Positions 29,563 to 40,117 of a stretch of 64,000 bases of DNA are shown here, piece after piece (within the stretch, counting starts at the first letter, position 1; every line of letters starts with the position of its first letter). This DNA comes from Saccharomycopsis fibuligera x Saccharomycopsis cf. fibuligera. Taxonomy: Eukaryota; Ascomycota; Saccharomycetes; Ascoideales; Saccharomycopsidaceae. A model generated the notes under the pieces. That model was not told the DNA's origin. It did not search any database and saw only the letters and a program-made list of their open reading frames with translations. A program made the position numbers and the translations under genes. The stretch lies in the NCBI GenBank assembly GCA_001936135.1, contig CP012809.1, forward strand, positions 4,141,501-4,205,500, written 5' to 3'.

Positions 29563-30847
29563 TACTAATAATATCGGTAATATTTATTCTAGTCCCTGGC
29601 CTCTGCTCCCTAATGTAACAGTATAGACTTGAACAGAGATTTATGCGGTTTGTAATTTAAATTGAGCTCTTGGTTAATGTTCAAATAAAATAACTAAATT
29701 ACTGATGATCTTTGTGAATGAATTCGCAGTTAATTGGTCAATCCCAAATACACCTGATGAAATTAAGCGCTTTGTGATACGTAATGTTCAAAGACGCTCA
29801 GTAATGGACAACTATGGAAAATTCTATGCTGGTTGAAGGAGTAATCTGCCAACGGTAGTTGGTTTGCTGGCGCTCCAATGTCTTGTCTTTGGCGTGTTAA
29901 TTAAAGAAAATCACAATTACAGCCGTAGTTTGGAAAAGCTCAAATAGTGGCAGTTTACAAATGCTGTATAGCTCACACCAGTAACTTAGCACTCAATACT
30001 CAAATACTTTAATTTTCGATGTTTGATCTTTGAGATTGTAAACTGAATCTTGCAAAAGTGTACCGTACCGGTTCTCGTCTGTGATTGAAAAAAGAAAACC
30101 AAAGACAAAACGCAAATGTGCTTAACCACGAAAAGCTATTGAACCCAGAAACAGCAATAGCCCTATGAACTTTAGTTGACTGTCAGGGAAAGTATTGGTG
30201 CTTTTATAGAATGCAATTAGTGCTAGCCGTCATATCCTATAGACTGCATCACCTATACACAGTACAGTCGTCAACCTGATGTTTTTTTTTTTTTTTTTTT
30301 TTTTTTGGCTGCAAGCGATGACCATGGTACTGAAAAGACCTGAGAAGCAATGCATAACTATGCATAATCCATCACGTTGGGTGGTTTCGCCCCACAGAAG
30401 AAACAATTATGGATAGCAGTTTTATAACTTTAAGCTAAATGGCTTTAAGAGATTTATACAAAAACAAATACAAAGATAAAATAAAAGGATCAAGAATCAA
30501 TTTTCTTTTTTTTTTTATGTTTTATCATATATTGTGATTAATTAGTATTAATATAAGAAAGATTGTAGTAATTATTTTTTTTCTGATTTTTCACCCAGAT
30601 ATACCGGAAATTTTCGAAGACTTTTGTAATGTGATATGGTTTATGGCTTTTTTTTCTCTATTCTATATAAATCCCAAAGGACTAGTTTGTAATTTTTCAT
30701 ATTTTGTTTTGCTTTGTTTTGTAAACCCATCTCAAGAAAGAATAATAAAAAGTATCAATAAAGAAGAAATAAGATAAAACGTTAAACTTCGTCAGGAAAG
30801 CTCAATATAAGCTGCGTGCGGCAAGAATATAATTGAAAGAAACAGGA
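29563..30847. other. Intergenic: exonuclease promoter and CPY 3' region, with a T25 tract
   Basis: No gene seen in 1.28 kb. A T25 homopolymer spans 30282-30306. The last 350 bases are AT-rich and lie 3' of the carboxypeptidase gene. I looked for tRNA and snoRNA boxes and found none that hold up. Confidence 0.55.
30282..30306. repeat. T25 homopolymer
   Basis: Twenty-five consecutive T on the + strand, preceded by CCTGATG. This is likely a nucleosome-excluding tract or a length-variable locus. Confidence 0.9.
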
Positions 30848-32464
30848 CTAGTTAGCCTGTTGCAAAGAGTATTCACCAGAAAGCCATCTGTTGAAGAAAT
30901 CCAAAGAGGCCTCTGGTTGGTCATATGGGACCATATGGCCACCATTAAACAATCTCAAAAAGGTGAACTTGTCATAGTTTTTAACTTCACCAGCATATTC
31001 GCCATCCAAGGTGATGTACTTGTGCAATTTCTCCTTGGAGAATTTGTCCTTTTTACTGTATTCCAAGTAGTCAGACCAGCCGTGATTACCTAACCAGTTG
31101 CAGATAAAATCTTTGTCACCAGCGTAAATAATGACAGGCAAGTCATACTTGTCCAAAAGTTCAATGACTCTGGTATGGTATGGTTTCATCCAGTCACCAG
31201 CAAACAAAAAGTTTCTGTTAATGTCCATGTTACAACTTTCATAATTATCGACTTCAGCACCAAGAGCTTCTTTAACATAGTCTTGATTCAAGAAATCGTC
31301 AATGTAACCCAAACCTCTGTAACACAAACCACCTGGAGCGCCAGATTCGCACTTAGATCTGATATCATAAACATTCAAACCGGTTTTTTGGTATGGGCCG
31401 AAAGCTTGGTTGTTGCAGTAAATAGCTGCTGGAACACAACTCCAAACAGATTCAGATTCATAACAGCTCTTGATCAAATTAAGACAACGAGGTTCATTTT
31501 CCAACATTGCATCACATTCTTCGTCACTAAGAACAGATGGGTGACCGCCTTTACCACATGCCATTGGTTGGTAGTACTCGTATTGTCTCAATGGATCAGT
31601 CAAACCATTACCAATCAAGACAGAAGTCAAGTTGAAGTTGTTGTCGTCATGGGACAAGATTTCGGAGGCAAAAACTGGGATATAGTGACCGGCATAAGAT
31701 TCACCAGCAATATGGAAGTCCAAATGGGAGTATTCTGGGAACTGCTTGAAGAAAAGCTTCAAGAAAGCATGCACATCCTTACCAGCAGCAACGGTGTTGG
31801 TAACACCAGAAGAAGAGTAAGAGTAACCAACATTGACTGGTTGATCCAAGAAGATAACGGAAGCGTTGCTGTTCCAGGAGTGAGGGTTGTAAATTGGCTT
31901 TATGTCTTCACCAATCGAAGATGGACCCAATTCAAAAAACAAGCCAGTCAAAGAAGAGCAACCTGGACCACCATTCAACCAAAGGACGATTGGGTCATTC
32001 TTTGGGTCGTTTCTGGATTCAAAGAACCAGTAAAAGAAATGTTTGTCTTCATCTTCCACATCAAGATAACCAGAGTATTGCTTAGTGTGGTCAACCCCCA
32101 ATTTAGCAGGGTTAGTCTTTTTGACTCTTAACTTGTGGTTTGGATGGTTGGTGTCGGCAACATGAATGTCCCAGTTAGATTTTGGGGTATGTTTAGTTGG
32201 CTTGGAGATGAACTGCAAGTTGGAAACGGTGGATGGGAAATTCAAGGCAATTTCAGACCAAGTAGATTTGATATCAGCAGACAAGGACATCAAGTCCACG
32301 CCTAAGGCACTGGCAGCGGATTCCAACAAGGTGCTAGCCTTGGAGAAAGTTGGGGAGCTGAGCTTACCGAGCAACGGGAGCTGGTCACTGTTTTGGACAT
32401 TGATGAGGTTGTTGGCAGCAGCAAGAGAAGCCACTGACGAAGAAAGCAAGAGACTGGCCTTCAT
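30848..32464 (-). CDS. CPY1: Vacuolar carboxypeptidase Y
   Basis: A serine carboxypeptidase that removes C-terminal residues in the vacuole. The frame extends upstream, but the ATG at 32464 begins a clear signal peptide ([17 protein letters not shown]), giving 538 residues, the usual CPY size. A propeptide runs to about residue 120. The catalytic triad is Ser256 (GESYAG), Asp452 (GDKDFICNW) and His510 ([11 protein letters not shown]); the oxyanion motif is NGGPGCSSL (164-172). Eleven cysteines lie in the mature part, fitting the CPY disulfide set plus a free Cys. N-glycosylation sequons include NAS (200) and NLT (278). No exact match to the Saccharomyces QRPL sorting signal is seen; QLPL at 28-31 in the propeptide is a candidate. 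A C11 run lies 16 bases before the ATG in the leader. Secure. Confidence 0.97.
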   Translation of the reverse strand: MKASLLLSSSVASLAAANNLINVQNSDQLPLLGKLSSPTFSKASTLLESAASALGVDLMSLSADIKSTWSEIALNFPSTVSNLQFISKPTKHTPKSNWDIHVADTNHPNHKLRVKKTNPAKLGVDHTKQYSGYLDVEDEDKHFFYWFFESRNDPKNDPIVLWLNGGPGCSSLTGLFFELGPSSIGEDIKPIYNPHSWNSNASVIFLDQPVNVGYSYSSSGVTNTVAAGKDVHAFLKLFFKQFPEYSHLDFHIAGESYAGHYIPVFASEILSHDDNNFNLTSVLIGNGLTDPLRQYEYYQPMACGKGGHPSVLSDEECDAMLENEPRCLNLIKSCYESESVWSCVPAAIYCNNQAFGPYQKTGLNVYDIRSKCESGAPGGLCYRGLGYIDDFLNQDYVKEALGAEVDNYESCNMDINRNFLFAGDWMKPYHTRVIELLDKYDLPVIIYAGDKDFICNWLGNHGWSDYLEYSKKDKFSKEKLHKYITLDGEYAGEVKNYDKFTFLRLFNGGHMVPYDQPEASLDFFNRWLSGEYSLQQAN

Positions 32465-33438
32465 ATTTGGTGGAGCAATGGGGGGGGGGGAGATGGGTAT
32501 GAATAGCGTGAGGAGAAGAGAAGGATAAAAGAAGAGAAGAGGAAGAGGAAGAGAAGAAGAAGCAAGATAAGAACCACAACAGGATGCGAGACAGCACAGA
32601 TTATAAACCCTGGGGGGCAATCGAGCCAGCCAGTCAGGAGCCGCTGCTGCCCAATTGGGCATCGCCAGCGTCCGCATAGGTAAAAACTACAACAGTGCTA
32701 ATTACTGCGTAGTAGACTGAGCGGTGCTAATGACTATAGGAGTGACTCTCACTACGTTAACTAATCTGTATCCGTTTTTGTGCTGCCCGGATGCCGGATG
32801 CGGATGTGTCCGTATTAGCTGTACGGTGGAATTGTGCGGTGGAGGCGGAGAGCGGATGACATAAGTGGTTTCGAGCGTTGGCTATCAGAGATGTCTCAAA
32901 TTCTAATTTAAATCAGAAGAAAAAAAATGACGTTTTGTGTCCGGGCAGCATGGCAAACGCCCGTCTGGATGGATCCTCTGTGAGTAACTGCCGCATGAAG
33001 CATAGAAGCGTATATAGAAGCAAGATCCAACACGCTCTTCGTGAAGAGCACGGCAACGGGCAGCCCCTCGCGTCGCCTAACGGCAAGAGACAGCACGCCG
33101 CAGCAGAAAAATATTTTGATTTGGCCGGAAACGGCAATTGAAAACAGAACACTGGAAAAAAAATAAAAAATAAAAATAATGCGGCAATTTACCCTCTAGC
33201 TATTCGGCACCGTACGGTCTTTTTTCTCACTGTCTTTCACTGTCTCTCTCTTTGTTTGGCTGACTAGCGCCTCTTTTTCTCACTAAGCTTACCCACAGTT
33301 TCTGCTCTGCTGCTATTCCCTGTTTAAATAGTGTCACTCTTTCCCCTGCTATTGTATTTAACCTTTGCTTTTTGCAAACCTCTTCTCTTTCTCTTTTACA
33401 TTCTCTCTTACATAGATCTGCTTTTTTTACAACCCTGG
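32465..33438. promoter_or_regulatory. Divergent promoter of CPY and the coiled-coil gene
   Basis: A GC-richer spacer than most. G11 lies at 32480-32490 (C11 in the CPY leader). A tandem CCGGATG-CCGGATG-CGGATG lies at 32787-32806, with more CGG triplets to about 32857, candidate sites for zinc-cluster regulators. GCTCTTC-GT-GAAGAGC (33034-33049) is a perfect short inverted repeat. A TATATA is at 33011-33016. Overlapping frames on both strands at 32878-33152 have no recognisable content. Confidence 0.5.
32480..32490. repeat. CPY1: G11 homopolymer (C11 in the CPY leader)
   Basis: Eleven G on the + strand, 16 bases upstream of the CPY ATG on the transcribed strand. This is a slippery, length-variable kind of tract, unusual so close to a start codon. 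Confidence 0.9.
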
Positions 33439-35946
33439 ATGTCAAACAAAACCATGGTCACTGTACTTGCTGAAATCGGTGCTTCAGCTTTAGTCACTTT
33501 CTGTCTCACCAAATTCGCTGACAGAGAATACTACAAGAAAAATGCTGAAGAATTGCAAGCCAAATTGAAACAAGAGTTGGAAGCCCAAATCAAGCAAACC
33601 AAAAACGATTTCCAGAAAACCATCCAAGCAAACAAAGATGCCATTGCTAAGAAAAACGCTCAAATCGACCAGTTGAACACTGACTTGATCAAGGCTAAAA
33701 ATGCTCAGGAACACTCCGTTTCTGACTTGAGCTCCCAAATAGATCAAGTCAGCAAGGAATTGTCTACTTCTAGCAACCTCAATAACGATTACGCTAGCAA
33801 GATCAAGCAGCTTGAATTGAAAATCGACCAATTCACCGCTGAATTGTCTACGGAAAAAACCTTGTTGGCGAATTCCGAAGCCCAAGTTAAGCAACTCAAT
33901 ACAAAAATCGAAAGTTTGACTGCGGAACTTAGCGCCGCCACTGAGTCTCACTCCAAATCTCTCAGTGACAAAGAATCAGAAATTGACACTCACAAAAACA
34001 AGGTGCAAGATTTGCAATCGCGCGTCTCTGAATTTACCGCTTCTTTATCTTCCAAAGACTCTGAATTACAATCGGTCGTGGCTAAGCATGAAGCTATTGC
34101 TAAGCAAATCAGAGAAAAAGAACAAGCTATTGAACAACATCAAGCTATTGCTAAAGAGTTGAAAGAAAAAATTAGTCTCAAAGAATCTGAATTGGCAGAT
34201 TTCGCCACTAAGCATTCCGACACTGAAAAATTAGTCAGTGAACACAAAACCAAGTTGAAGGGTTTGCAAGATGAGCTCACCAAGGCTAATGAACAGTTAG
34301 CCGCTAAGGAAAAGGAATTATCTGAATCTCTTGAAAAGTCCAAACAGGAAAAAACCGAGCTTCTCGAATCTCACAAGGCCGAAATTGCTGCTCTTAATGA
34401 CAAACTTTCTGCTAAAGAAGCTGAAGTGAAACAAGCTTTGGAACAAACTTCTTCTGAAGTTGCCAAAAAATTTGAATCTGAGATAAAAGACTTGAAGTCT
34501 AAGATTGATGATGCCTCTAATGCCTTGACGGAAAAAGAAGCACAACTCACTAAAGAAATTGCCATCAACAAAGAATCTTCAAGCAAGATCAGTGAACTTG
34601 AGTCTAAAATTGCTGAGGTCAATGAAAAGTTGAATGCTAAAGAATCTGAATTGTCTCAGCTTAACGACACACACTCCAAAGAATTGCAATCTACTAAAAG
34701 TTCTCTTGATGAAAAAATCAAAGAATTAACTTCTCTCAAAGAGTCCCACAAAACCGAGTTGGCTAAACTTTCCGATGAACACAGTGCTAAGTTAGAGGAA
34801 ACTCAAAAGAGTAGTAACGCTGATATCGAAAAAATTCAAGCTGAATTGAAGGAGAAAGAATCAGCTATTGAACAAATCAAGGCTGAGTTAGCAGAAAAAT
34901 CAACTGCTGCTGAGGCTGCTAATAAGGCTGCCGATATTGCTAAAAAGGCCGTTGATGCCGCTAAACAGTCTGGTGAACAAAAATTGAGTGCTAAGGAAGA
35001 TGAAATTACCAAAATCAATCAAACCTTAGCTGAAAAGGAATCTATTATTGAACAAATTAAATCTGAATTAAAAGCTAAAGAAAGCGCTTTAAAGAAAGCC
35101 GAATCTGACAAAGAATCCGAAATTGCCACCATCAAATCTGAATTAGCATCAAAGGAATCGTCTCTTGAAGAGCTCAAAAGAGAGCTAACTGAAAAGAAGT
35201 CTTCTATTGAAAAGATTGAATCTGACTTGGCTGAAAACAAATCTGCTATTGCTAAATTTGAATCTGATATTTCTGACAAAGAGAAATTAATCAACAGCCT
35301 TAAATCTGAATTGGACGAATCCAAATCTGCTGTTGACCAAGCTAAATCTGAAGCTTCTGAAAAGGCTGCTAAGGTTGAAAAATTGACCAAAGAAGCTGCT
35401 GAAAGTGCCAGCAAAGTTGAAAAATTGACCAAAGAAGCTGCTGAGAAAGACTCCAAAGTTGAAAAATTGACCAAAGAGGCTGCTGAAAAAGACTCCAAAG
35501 TTGAAGAATTGACTAAACAGGCTTCTGACAATGCCTCCCAGATTGAACAATTGACTAAAGAATCTAATGCAAATGCCACCAAGGTTGAATCTTTGAATAA
35601 AGAAGTTAGTGAAAAGACTAAATCTATTGAAGATTTGAAAAAAGAAGCTAGCGCTAAAGCCTCTGAGTTTGAGAAATTGAATAAGGATCTTGAAGCCAAA
35701 TCTGCAGAAGCTAAGAAATTGGCTACTGATATTAAGGCTAAAGAATCTGCTGCTGAAGAATTGAAGCAAAAAATTGCTAGTGGTGAGAAATCCTTGAATG
35801 ATAAGATTTCTTCATTGAAGAAAGATTTGCAGACCAAAGAAGAAGAGTTGGAAAGCTTGAAAAAGAGCGCAGCTGCTGCTTCCAACAGTGGTGCTGACAA
35901 GGAGAACGTTCCAATAAAGGCCGAATCTAAGCCGGTTGAAGCTTAA
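33439..35946 (+). CDS. Membrane-anchored giant coiled-coil protein, family unknown
   Basis: 835 residues from the ATG at 33439 (MSNKTMVTVL); the frame runs upstream without another ATG, and an in-frame ATG at 33454 is an alternative. A single hydrophobic segment (about 6-24, VTVLAEIGASALVTFCLTKF) is a likely membrane anchor or signal anchor. Nearly all the rest (about 30-810) is predicted coiled coil, with Lys/Glu/Ser/Leu heptads and almost no Pro, Gly or aromatic residues. Residues about 645-756 form some eight tandem 14-residue repeats (KVEKLTKEAAEKDS consensus, two heptads each); the first four are nearly identical. There is no nuclear-pore, Uso1-type or motor head domain. A tether or organelle-surface scaffold is plausible, but I do not recognise the family and assign no function. 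Codon use is strong and uniform, suggesting good expression. Confidence 0.85.
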   Translation: MSNKTMVTVLAEIGASALVTFCLTKFADREYYKKNAEELQAKLKQELEAQIKQTKNDFQKTIQANKDAIAKKNAQIDQLNTDLIKAKNAQEHSVSDLSSQIDQVSKELSTSSNLNNDYASKIKQLELKIDQFTAELSTEKTLLANSEAQVKQLNTKIESLTAELSAATESHSKSLSDKESEIDTHKNKVQDLQSRVSEFTASLSSKDSELQSVVAKHEAIAKQIREKEQAIEQHQAIAKELKEKISLKESELADFATKHSDTEKLVSEHKTKLKGLQDELTKANEQLAAKEKELSESLEKSKQEKTELLESHKAEIAALNDKLSAKEAEVKQALEQTSSEVAKKFESEIKDLKSKIDDASNALTEKEAQLTKEIAINKESSSKISELESKIAEVNEKLNAKESELSQLNDTHSKELQSTKSSLDEKIKELTSLKESHKTELAKLSDEHSAKLEETQKSSNADIEKIQAELKEKESAIEQIKAELAEKSTAAEAANKAADIAKKAVDAAKQSGEQKLSAKEDEITKINQTLAEKESIIEQIKSELKAKESALKKAESDKESEIATIKSELASKESSLEELKRELTEKKSSIEKIESDLAENKSAIAKFESDISDKEKLINSLKSELDESKSAVDQAKSEASEKAAKVEKLTKEAAESASKVEKLTKEAAEKDSKVEKLTKEAAEKDSKVEELTKQASDNASQIEQLTKESNANATKVESLNKEVSEKTKSIEDLKKEASAKASEFEKLNKDLEAKSAEAKKLATDIKAKESAAEELKQKIASGEKSLNDKISSLKKDLQTKEEELESLKKSAAAASNSGADKENVPIKAESKPVEA
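35371..35706 (+). repeat. 42-bp (14-residue) tandem repeat array inside the coiled-coil gene
   Basis: Eight 42-bp units start at 35371, 35413, 35455, 35497, 35539, 35581, 35623 and 35665. The first four encode almost the same KVEKLTKEAAE core; later units drift to KVESLNKEV and EFEKLNKDL. Period and phase match two heptads, so unit gain or loss would keep the coiled coil in register. Confidence 0.85.
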
Positions 35947-36693
35947 ATTTGAGCTCTGTTGAGATAAATTGCTTTATCTATTATCTTTCAAAGGAAAAAA
36001 CACACACTCTCTTATACACATACACAAACACACAAACGCATAATTTAATATTATTTTAGCTTCATTAGCTCCCTTGATCTCTTCTGTTCTATCTTACGAG
36101 CTGTTCTGATTTCTACATCCTTTTAATACCTAATTTATTTATTAGCTTTTTTTTTTTAATATAGTTTATTTTATTTTCAAGATTTTTTCCAAAACATTTT
36201 TCACATTCTTTTCTTGCTTATTGCTTATGCACTTAATCAAAAGTTTTATCTTCTATAATATACCAATGGAAACGATTATTTCGTTTTCAGAGTTTGTTTT
36301 TTCTAAAGATGATGGACCATTACGTAATTATAATTCATCGTCATGATAACTCTGCTTTTCATTCTCAAGCGCAAATAACTAATCTGACTTCAATTAAAAT
36401 TTCAGCCCTCAAGTGTGATTCTCAGGCCTCCTGCTATATAGTTTTGTCTACTCACCATTGCCGTTTACATGGTTTTGCTCATGCCAGCCGCTCGTCAAAA
36501 TTGTTTGAGCCCCTTATTTTAGTACGTCTTACATTGCAGTAATCATAAATTACAAAAACTCGTTAATAAAAAACTCGTTAATAGTATACATTATGCTAAA
36601 GTTATATACCGCAGCACCATAGTGTGAGACATCTTAGTCTCAATATGTTAATTCATTGTTCTAATTTTTCCTTTAAAACATTATACTGTTCAG
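35947..36693. other. Intergenic: convergent 3' regions
   Basis: No gene seen. A T-rich 3' UTR follows the coiled-coil gene. A 12-bp direct repeat (AACTCGTTAATA) occurs at 36557-36568 and 36572-36583. The 82-codon plus frame at 36294-36542 has no recognisable features. Confidence 0.55.
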
Positions 36694-37173
36694 CTAATCC
36701 ACCGGTAAACTATTCTCAGGCTTCTCGCTAAACGGCACATAGTCCGGATTTGCCCCAACAGGATAATTCCTCACCACCGCATCACAGGTCAAACATTTAA
36801 CTTGCAAAACATCACACTTTTGTCTTTGATTTTCTTGTTTTCGTTGCTTCTTGCACAAGTTCACCAACCTGTGCTCACTCGTCACCCCATTAATCAACCT
36901 AGTTGAACAACGCTTGCAATAAGATCTCTTGATAGAGGGTTTCATGCGAATGGTGGTCTTTTTGGTAATCAGATCCATGTTGCGCATACACATTCTTGAA
37001 AGTTCCAGCTGGCCGCTAAGTTGAAGTGCAGTAGAGACTTGATATAAATAGTTGATACGAGCATAATGATCCTTAAAAGGAACGCTTTTCGGGGGTTTGG
37101 CAGTGATTATTTCTGTGTTTGTGGCGGGATCGTAGATGATGTTGCTGCCCTTGTTGTTATTCTTTTTGCCCAT
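36694..37173 (-). CDS. RPR2: RNase P protein subunit Rpr2 (Rpp21 family)
   Basis: A zinc-binding protein of nuclear RNase P, which trims tRNA 5' leaders. It has 159 residues. The N-terminal half is helical (FKDHYARINYLYQVSTALQL). The zinc ribbon uses Cys86 and Cys89 (YCKRC) and Cys127 and Cys130 (CLTC), preceded by the family motif KPSIKRSYCKRC and followed by RNYPVG. Length and zinc spacing fit Rpr2/Rpp21. It is divergent from YND1. Confidence 0.93.
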   Translation of the reverse strand: MGKKNNNKGSNIIYDPATNTEIITAKPPKSVPFKDHYARINYLYQVSTALQLSGQLELSRMCMRNMDLITKKTTIRMKPSIKRSYCKRCSTRLINGVTSEHRLVNLCKKQRKQENQRQKCDVLQVKCLTCDAVVRNYPVGANPDYVPFSEKPENSLPVD

Positions 37174-37501
37174 TTTGTACTGACTCGTCTAATAAGTCGC
37201 TAAGCTAACAGTAGTGATGCTTCCTATATCGTCAATATCCTTCAATTATCCATTTTTTTAGTCTTCAATCGATTTCTCTCATGTTGACAATTTTCCTGAT
37301 TCCTTCGTTTTTCAATTCTGACAGAAAGTCTGCTAATTGCGCTACCGCGCACTCCATAGAAACAGCGGCTTTGACCCAAGTTATCGCCAGCGGTTGCTCT
37401 GAGTTCCGAATCAATATATGAATCAGCATCGTCTATCATTAATTAGCGTCAACATCGATCCAGCGTTAGTAATACTTTAAGAAGCAAAGCATCATTTACA
37501 T
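37174..37501. promoter_or_regulatory. Divergent promoter of RPR2 and YND1
   Basis: A 65-codon minus-strand frame (37439-37242) begins with ATG and ends 68 bases before the RPR2 start. It could be an upstream ORF or chance. No TATA box stands out. Confidence 0.4.
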
Positions 37502-40117
37502 ATGATAGATTACAACAAAATTGGAGAGGAACACTTTTCCTATGGTATTGTCATCGATGCTGGTTCCTCGGGCTCTAGGCTTCATATATACAAGTGGCTT
37601 CTGCCGGAATACATCAAGAGCCACTTAGCAGACCATCAAGAATTGCTCAGCTCTGTGCCCCACATAATCTCTAGTCCTAACTGGAACAAAAAAATTACTC
37701 CCGGATTATCATTCTACGGAAAGCAACTGGACAAAATATGGCATGACCATTTACTTCCTCTTGTTGAGTTTGCTCAAACAATTATTCCTGTAACTCAGAT
37801 CAAAAAGACTCCAATTTTTATTCAAGCAACGGCAGGAATGAGACTTTTACCCAACAAGCAACAATCCAAGATTATTAATACTGTATGCAGCAGTTTGCAG
37901 AAAAACTCAGACTTTTTGATGAAAAATTGTCAACAGCAGGTCCAGATTATTGATGGTGAGACTGAAGGGATATATGGCTGGCTTTCGCTAAACTACTTGG
38001 CTAACAAATTCAATAATTTTCGTACTGACGAAGACGTACACAAATCGTTGGGTTTCATGGACATGGGTGGAGCGTCGACACAAATAGCATTTGTTCCTTC
38101 AAACAAAGCTGAAGTGACTAAGCATAAAGATGACTTATCACTTGTGAATTTGAGATCAATCAATGGTGATTTGCAAAGCTGGAATGTGTTTGTTTCCACT
38201 TGGCTTGGGTTTGGCGCCAATCAAGCAAGACGCCGCTACTTAAAGAACTTGGCTTCATTGTATAGCTACGGCATAGAGGATAATGACAACGAAGACAGTG
38301 ATGATGAAGATGAAGACAATAAGGTATCTCAAAAAAAGAAAACAAAGAAAACCAGGAATTTGAATGATCCATGCTCGCCGAAAGGATTATCTGTTGATAC
38401 AGAAATCAATGGACGAATGTACAACATAAAAGGTATTGGAGATTATGATATGTGCCTTAAAGAGCAGTACCCATTACTTTTAAAAAACTTACCGTGTACT
38501 GATGATCCATGTTTATTCAATGGTGTCCATGTCCCGCATATTGATTTTGAACATGACAAGTTCGTCGGAATTTCCGAATACTGGTATACTATAAATGACA
38601 TTTTTAATCTTGGCGGTACTTATAGTTTCCAGCAGTTCAATCAGCAATTAAAACAATTTTGTGAAAGTAACTGGCAAGATGAGATTATCAAGAATTTCAA
38701 TGATAATAAATTCAATGGCATTAAGTTGGATTATTTGAAAGATAGTTGCTTTAAGGGGTCTTGGGTGATTAATGTGCTTCATGAAGGGTTTGATTTACCT
38801 AGAATTGATTTCGAAAAAGACGAAAAAGATTCAAATCCAGATCAATTTTATTTCAAGAGTGCTGCACAAGTTAATGGATATGAGTTGTCTTGGACTTTGG
38901 GTAAAGTATTACTTTATGCCTCTTCGCAGATACCTACTCCTAAGGGGACTCGTAAAGATACTGGTGATGGCTATTCCAAGTATAGCCATTTGGTGGGGAT
39001 AGTTCCAAGTGAAACTGACCAGAGACTAAAAAACAAACAATTTATCCCGGGAAATTATCAAATATCTGTATCTTCAAAAAACTCTCCAATTGCCAATTTT
39101 AAAAACTTGCCCAAAGCAGATAAAATTAGCAAAGTAAACTCTTTTTTCACTTTAATGGTCTTATTTTTGATTATATTGACAATAATTTTACATTTTGTCA
39201 ACAAAAAATTTGGGATTGCCAAGTTATACAACTCTATACTATACCAATCCTCAATGGGCAACACTTTGCTCCGCTTCAACCACTTTTCCAAACTTTTGCT
39301 AGCCAAAATCACCATAAATTTACACAAAATTTATAATTTGATTCTTAAAAAGAAATCAGAGCTTAATGCATCAGATTTTCATGTTTCCACTTTTGAAAAT
39401 GATATTAATTTGGAGGAAGGCTTAATGTTTAATTCAGTTCCCAACCCTAACCCAAACAGCAAGTTAAACGATGCACTAAGAAGCAACAATCATTCATTTT
39501 TAAATTTCAATTTCAATCACGCTAGCAATCCAAGTAACTTCAATATTTATAGAAACGCCACTGCTAACAATTCAGCCGCATCGCTATATTCAATAGCTTC
39601 ACTGAAAAATGGTGGAGTACAAACTCAATATAACAATCCATCTACTTCAAATTTGGCAAGTTTTGATTCAGGAGATCATCAACTGCCTTCGCAGTTACGA
39701 TCTCGAGTAAGTTTATTCAATCTCAATTCCAGCAGCAATATTCATAACAATAATATCCCCAATAACAATAATAGCCCTATTACCAATAGTAGCAATATTG
39801 GTGGTTTAGCCGGTAACACTATAGTGCAGAATACCAACAGCTTCAACAATTTCAGCGGCGCAAGCAACAGTAATGCGAACTTGTTAAAGATGTATAAAAG
39901 TTCAAGAAATGTGGCTCTGATGGGAAATTTGGCAACGCTTAATAGTAATACCAGTAATAACAACAGCAACAACAATGACATTAATAATGCTAATAATAAT
40001 GGCGGTGGCCAATTGGGGGAAGGATTACCAGCAACAAAGAGAGTATTTAGTTATACTGGTGCAGGGTATACTAAGAGTCCACTTGGCAGTCCTAAAAATA
40101 AAGAGAATTTTGACTGA
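37502..40117 (+). CDS. YND1: Golgi apyrase (nucleoside di/triphosphatase)
   Basis: Hydrolyses NDPs in the Golgi lumen to keep nucleotide-sugar transport and glycosylation running. It has 871 residues. Apyrase motifs: IVIDAGSSGSR (16-26), ATAGMRLLP (118-126), EGIYGW and FMDMGGASTQI (near 187). A single membrane segment lies at about 545-565 (FFTLMVLFLIILTIILHF), with no N-terminal signal, as in Ynd1 rather than the type II Gda1. An acidic/Lys insertion (about 258-285) interrupts the enzyme domain. The cytosolic tail of about 300 residues is Asn/Ser-rich and far longer than in Saccharomyces (630 residues in all). In that yeast the tail binds the vacuolar ATPase activator Vma13; whether this holds here is unknown. 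Confidence 0.93.
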   Translation: MIDYNKIGEEHFSYGIVIDAGSSGSRLHIYKWLLPEYIKSHLADHQELLSSVPHIISSPNWNKKITPGLSFYGKQLDKIWHDHLLPLVEFAQTIIPVTQIKKTPIFIQATAGMRLLPNKQQSKIINTVCSSLQKNSDFLMKNCQQQVQIIDGETEGIYGWLSLNYLANKFNNFRTDEDVHKSLGFMDMGGASTQIAFVPSNKAEVTKHKDDLSLVNLRSINGDLQSWNVFVSTWLGFGANQARRRYLKNLASLYSYGIEDNDNEDSDDEDEDNKVSQKKKTKKTRNLNDPCSPKGLSVDTEINGRMYNIKGIGDYDMCLKEQYPLLLKNLPCTDDPCLFNGVHVPHIDFEHDKFVGISEYWYTINDIFNLGGTYSFQQFNQQLKQFCESNWQDEIIKNFNDNKFNGIKLDYLKDSCFKGSWVINVLHEGFDLPRIDFEKDEKDSNPDQFYFKSAAQVNGYELSWTLGKVLLYASSQIPTPKGTRKDTGDGYSKYSHLVGIVPSETDQRLKNKQFIPGNYQISVSSKNSPIANFKNLPKADKISKVNSFFTLMVLFLIILTIILHFVNKKFGIAKLYNSILYQSSMGNTLLRFNHFSKLLLAKITINLHKIYNLILKKKSELNASDFHVSTFENDINLEEGLMFNSVPNPNPNSKLNDALRSNNHSFLNFNFNHASNPSNFNIYRNATANNSAASLYSIASLKNGGVQTQYNNPSTSNLASFDSGDHQLPSQLRSRVSLFNLNSSSNIHNNNIPNNNNSPITNSSNIGGLAGNTIVQNTNSFNNFSGASNSNANLLKMYKSSRNVALMGNLATLNSNTSNNNSNNNDINNANNNGGGQLGEGLPATKRVFSYTGAGYTKSPLGSPKNKENFD

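Noticed and set aside
32878-33152. Overlapping 80-90-codon frames on both strands in the CPY/coiled-coil promoter
   Set aside because: Both arise from GC-richer sequence with few stops; the plus frame lacks an ATG at its start, and neither resembles a known protein.
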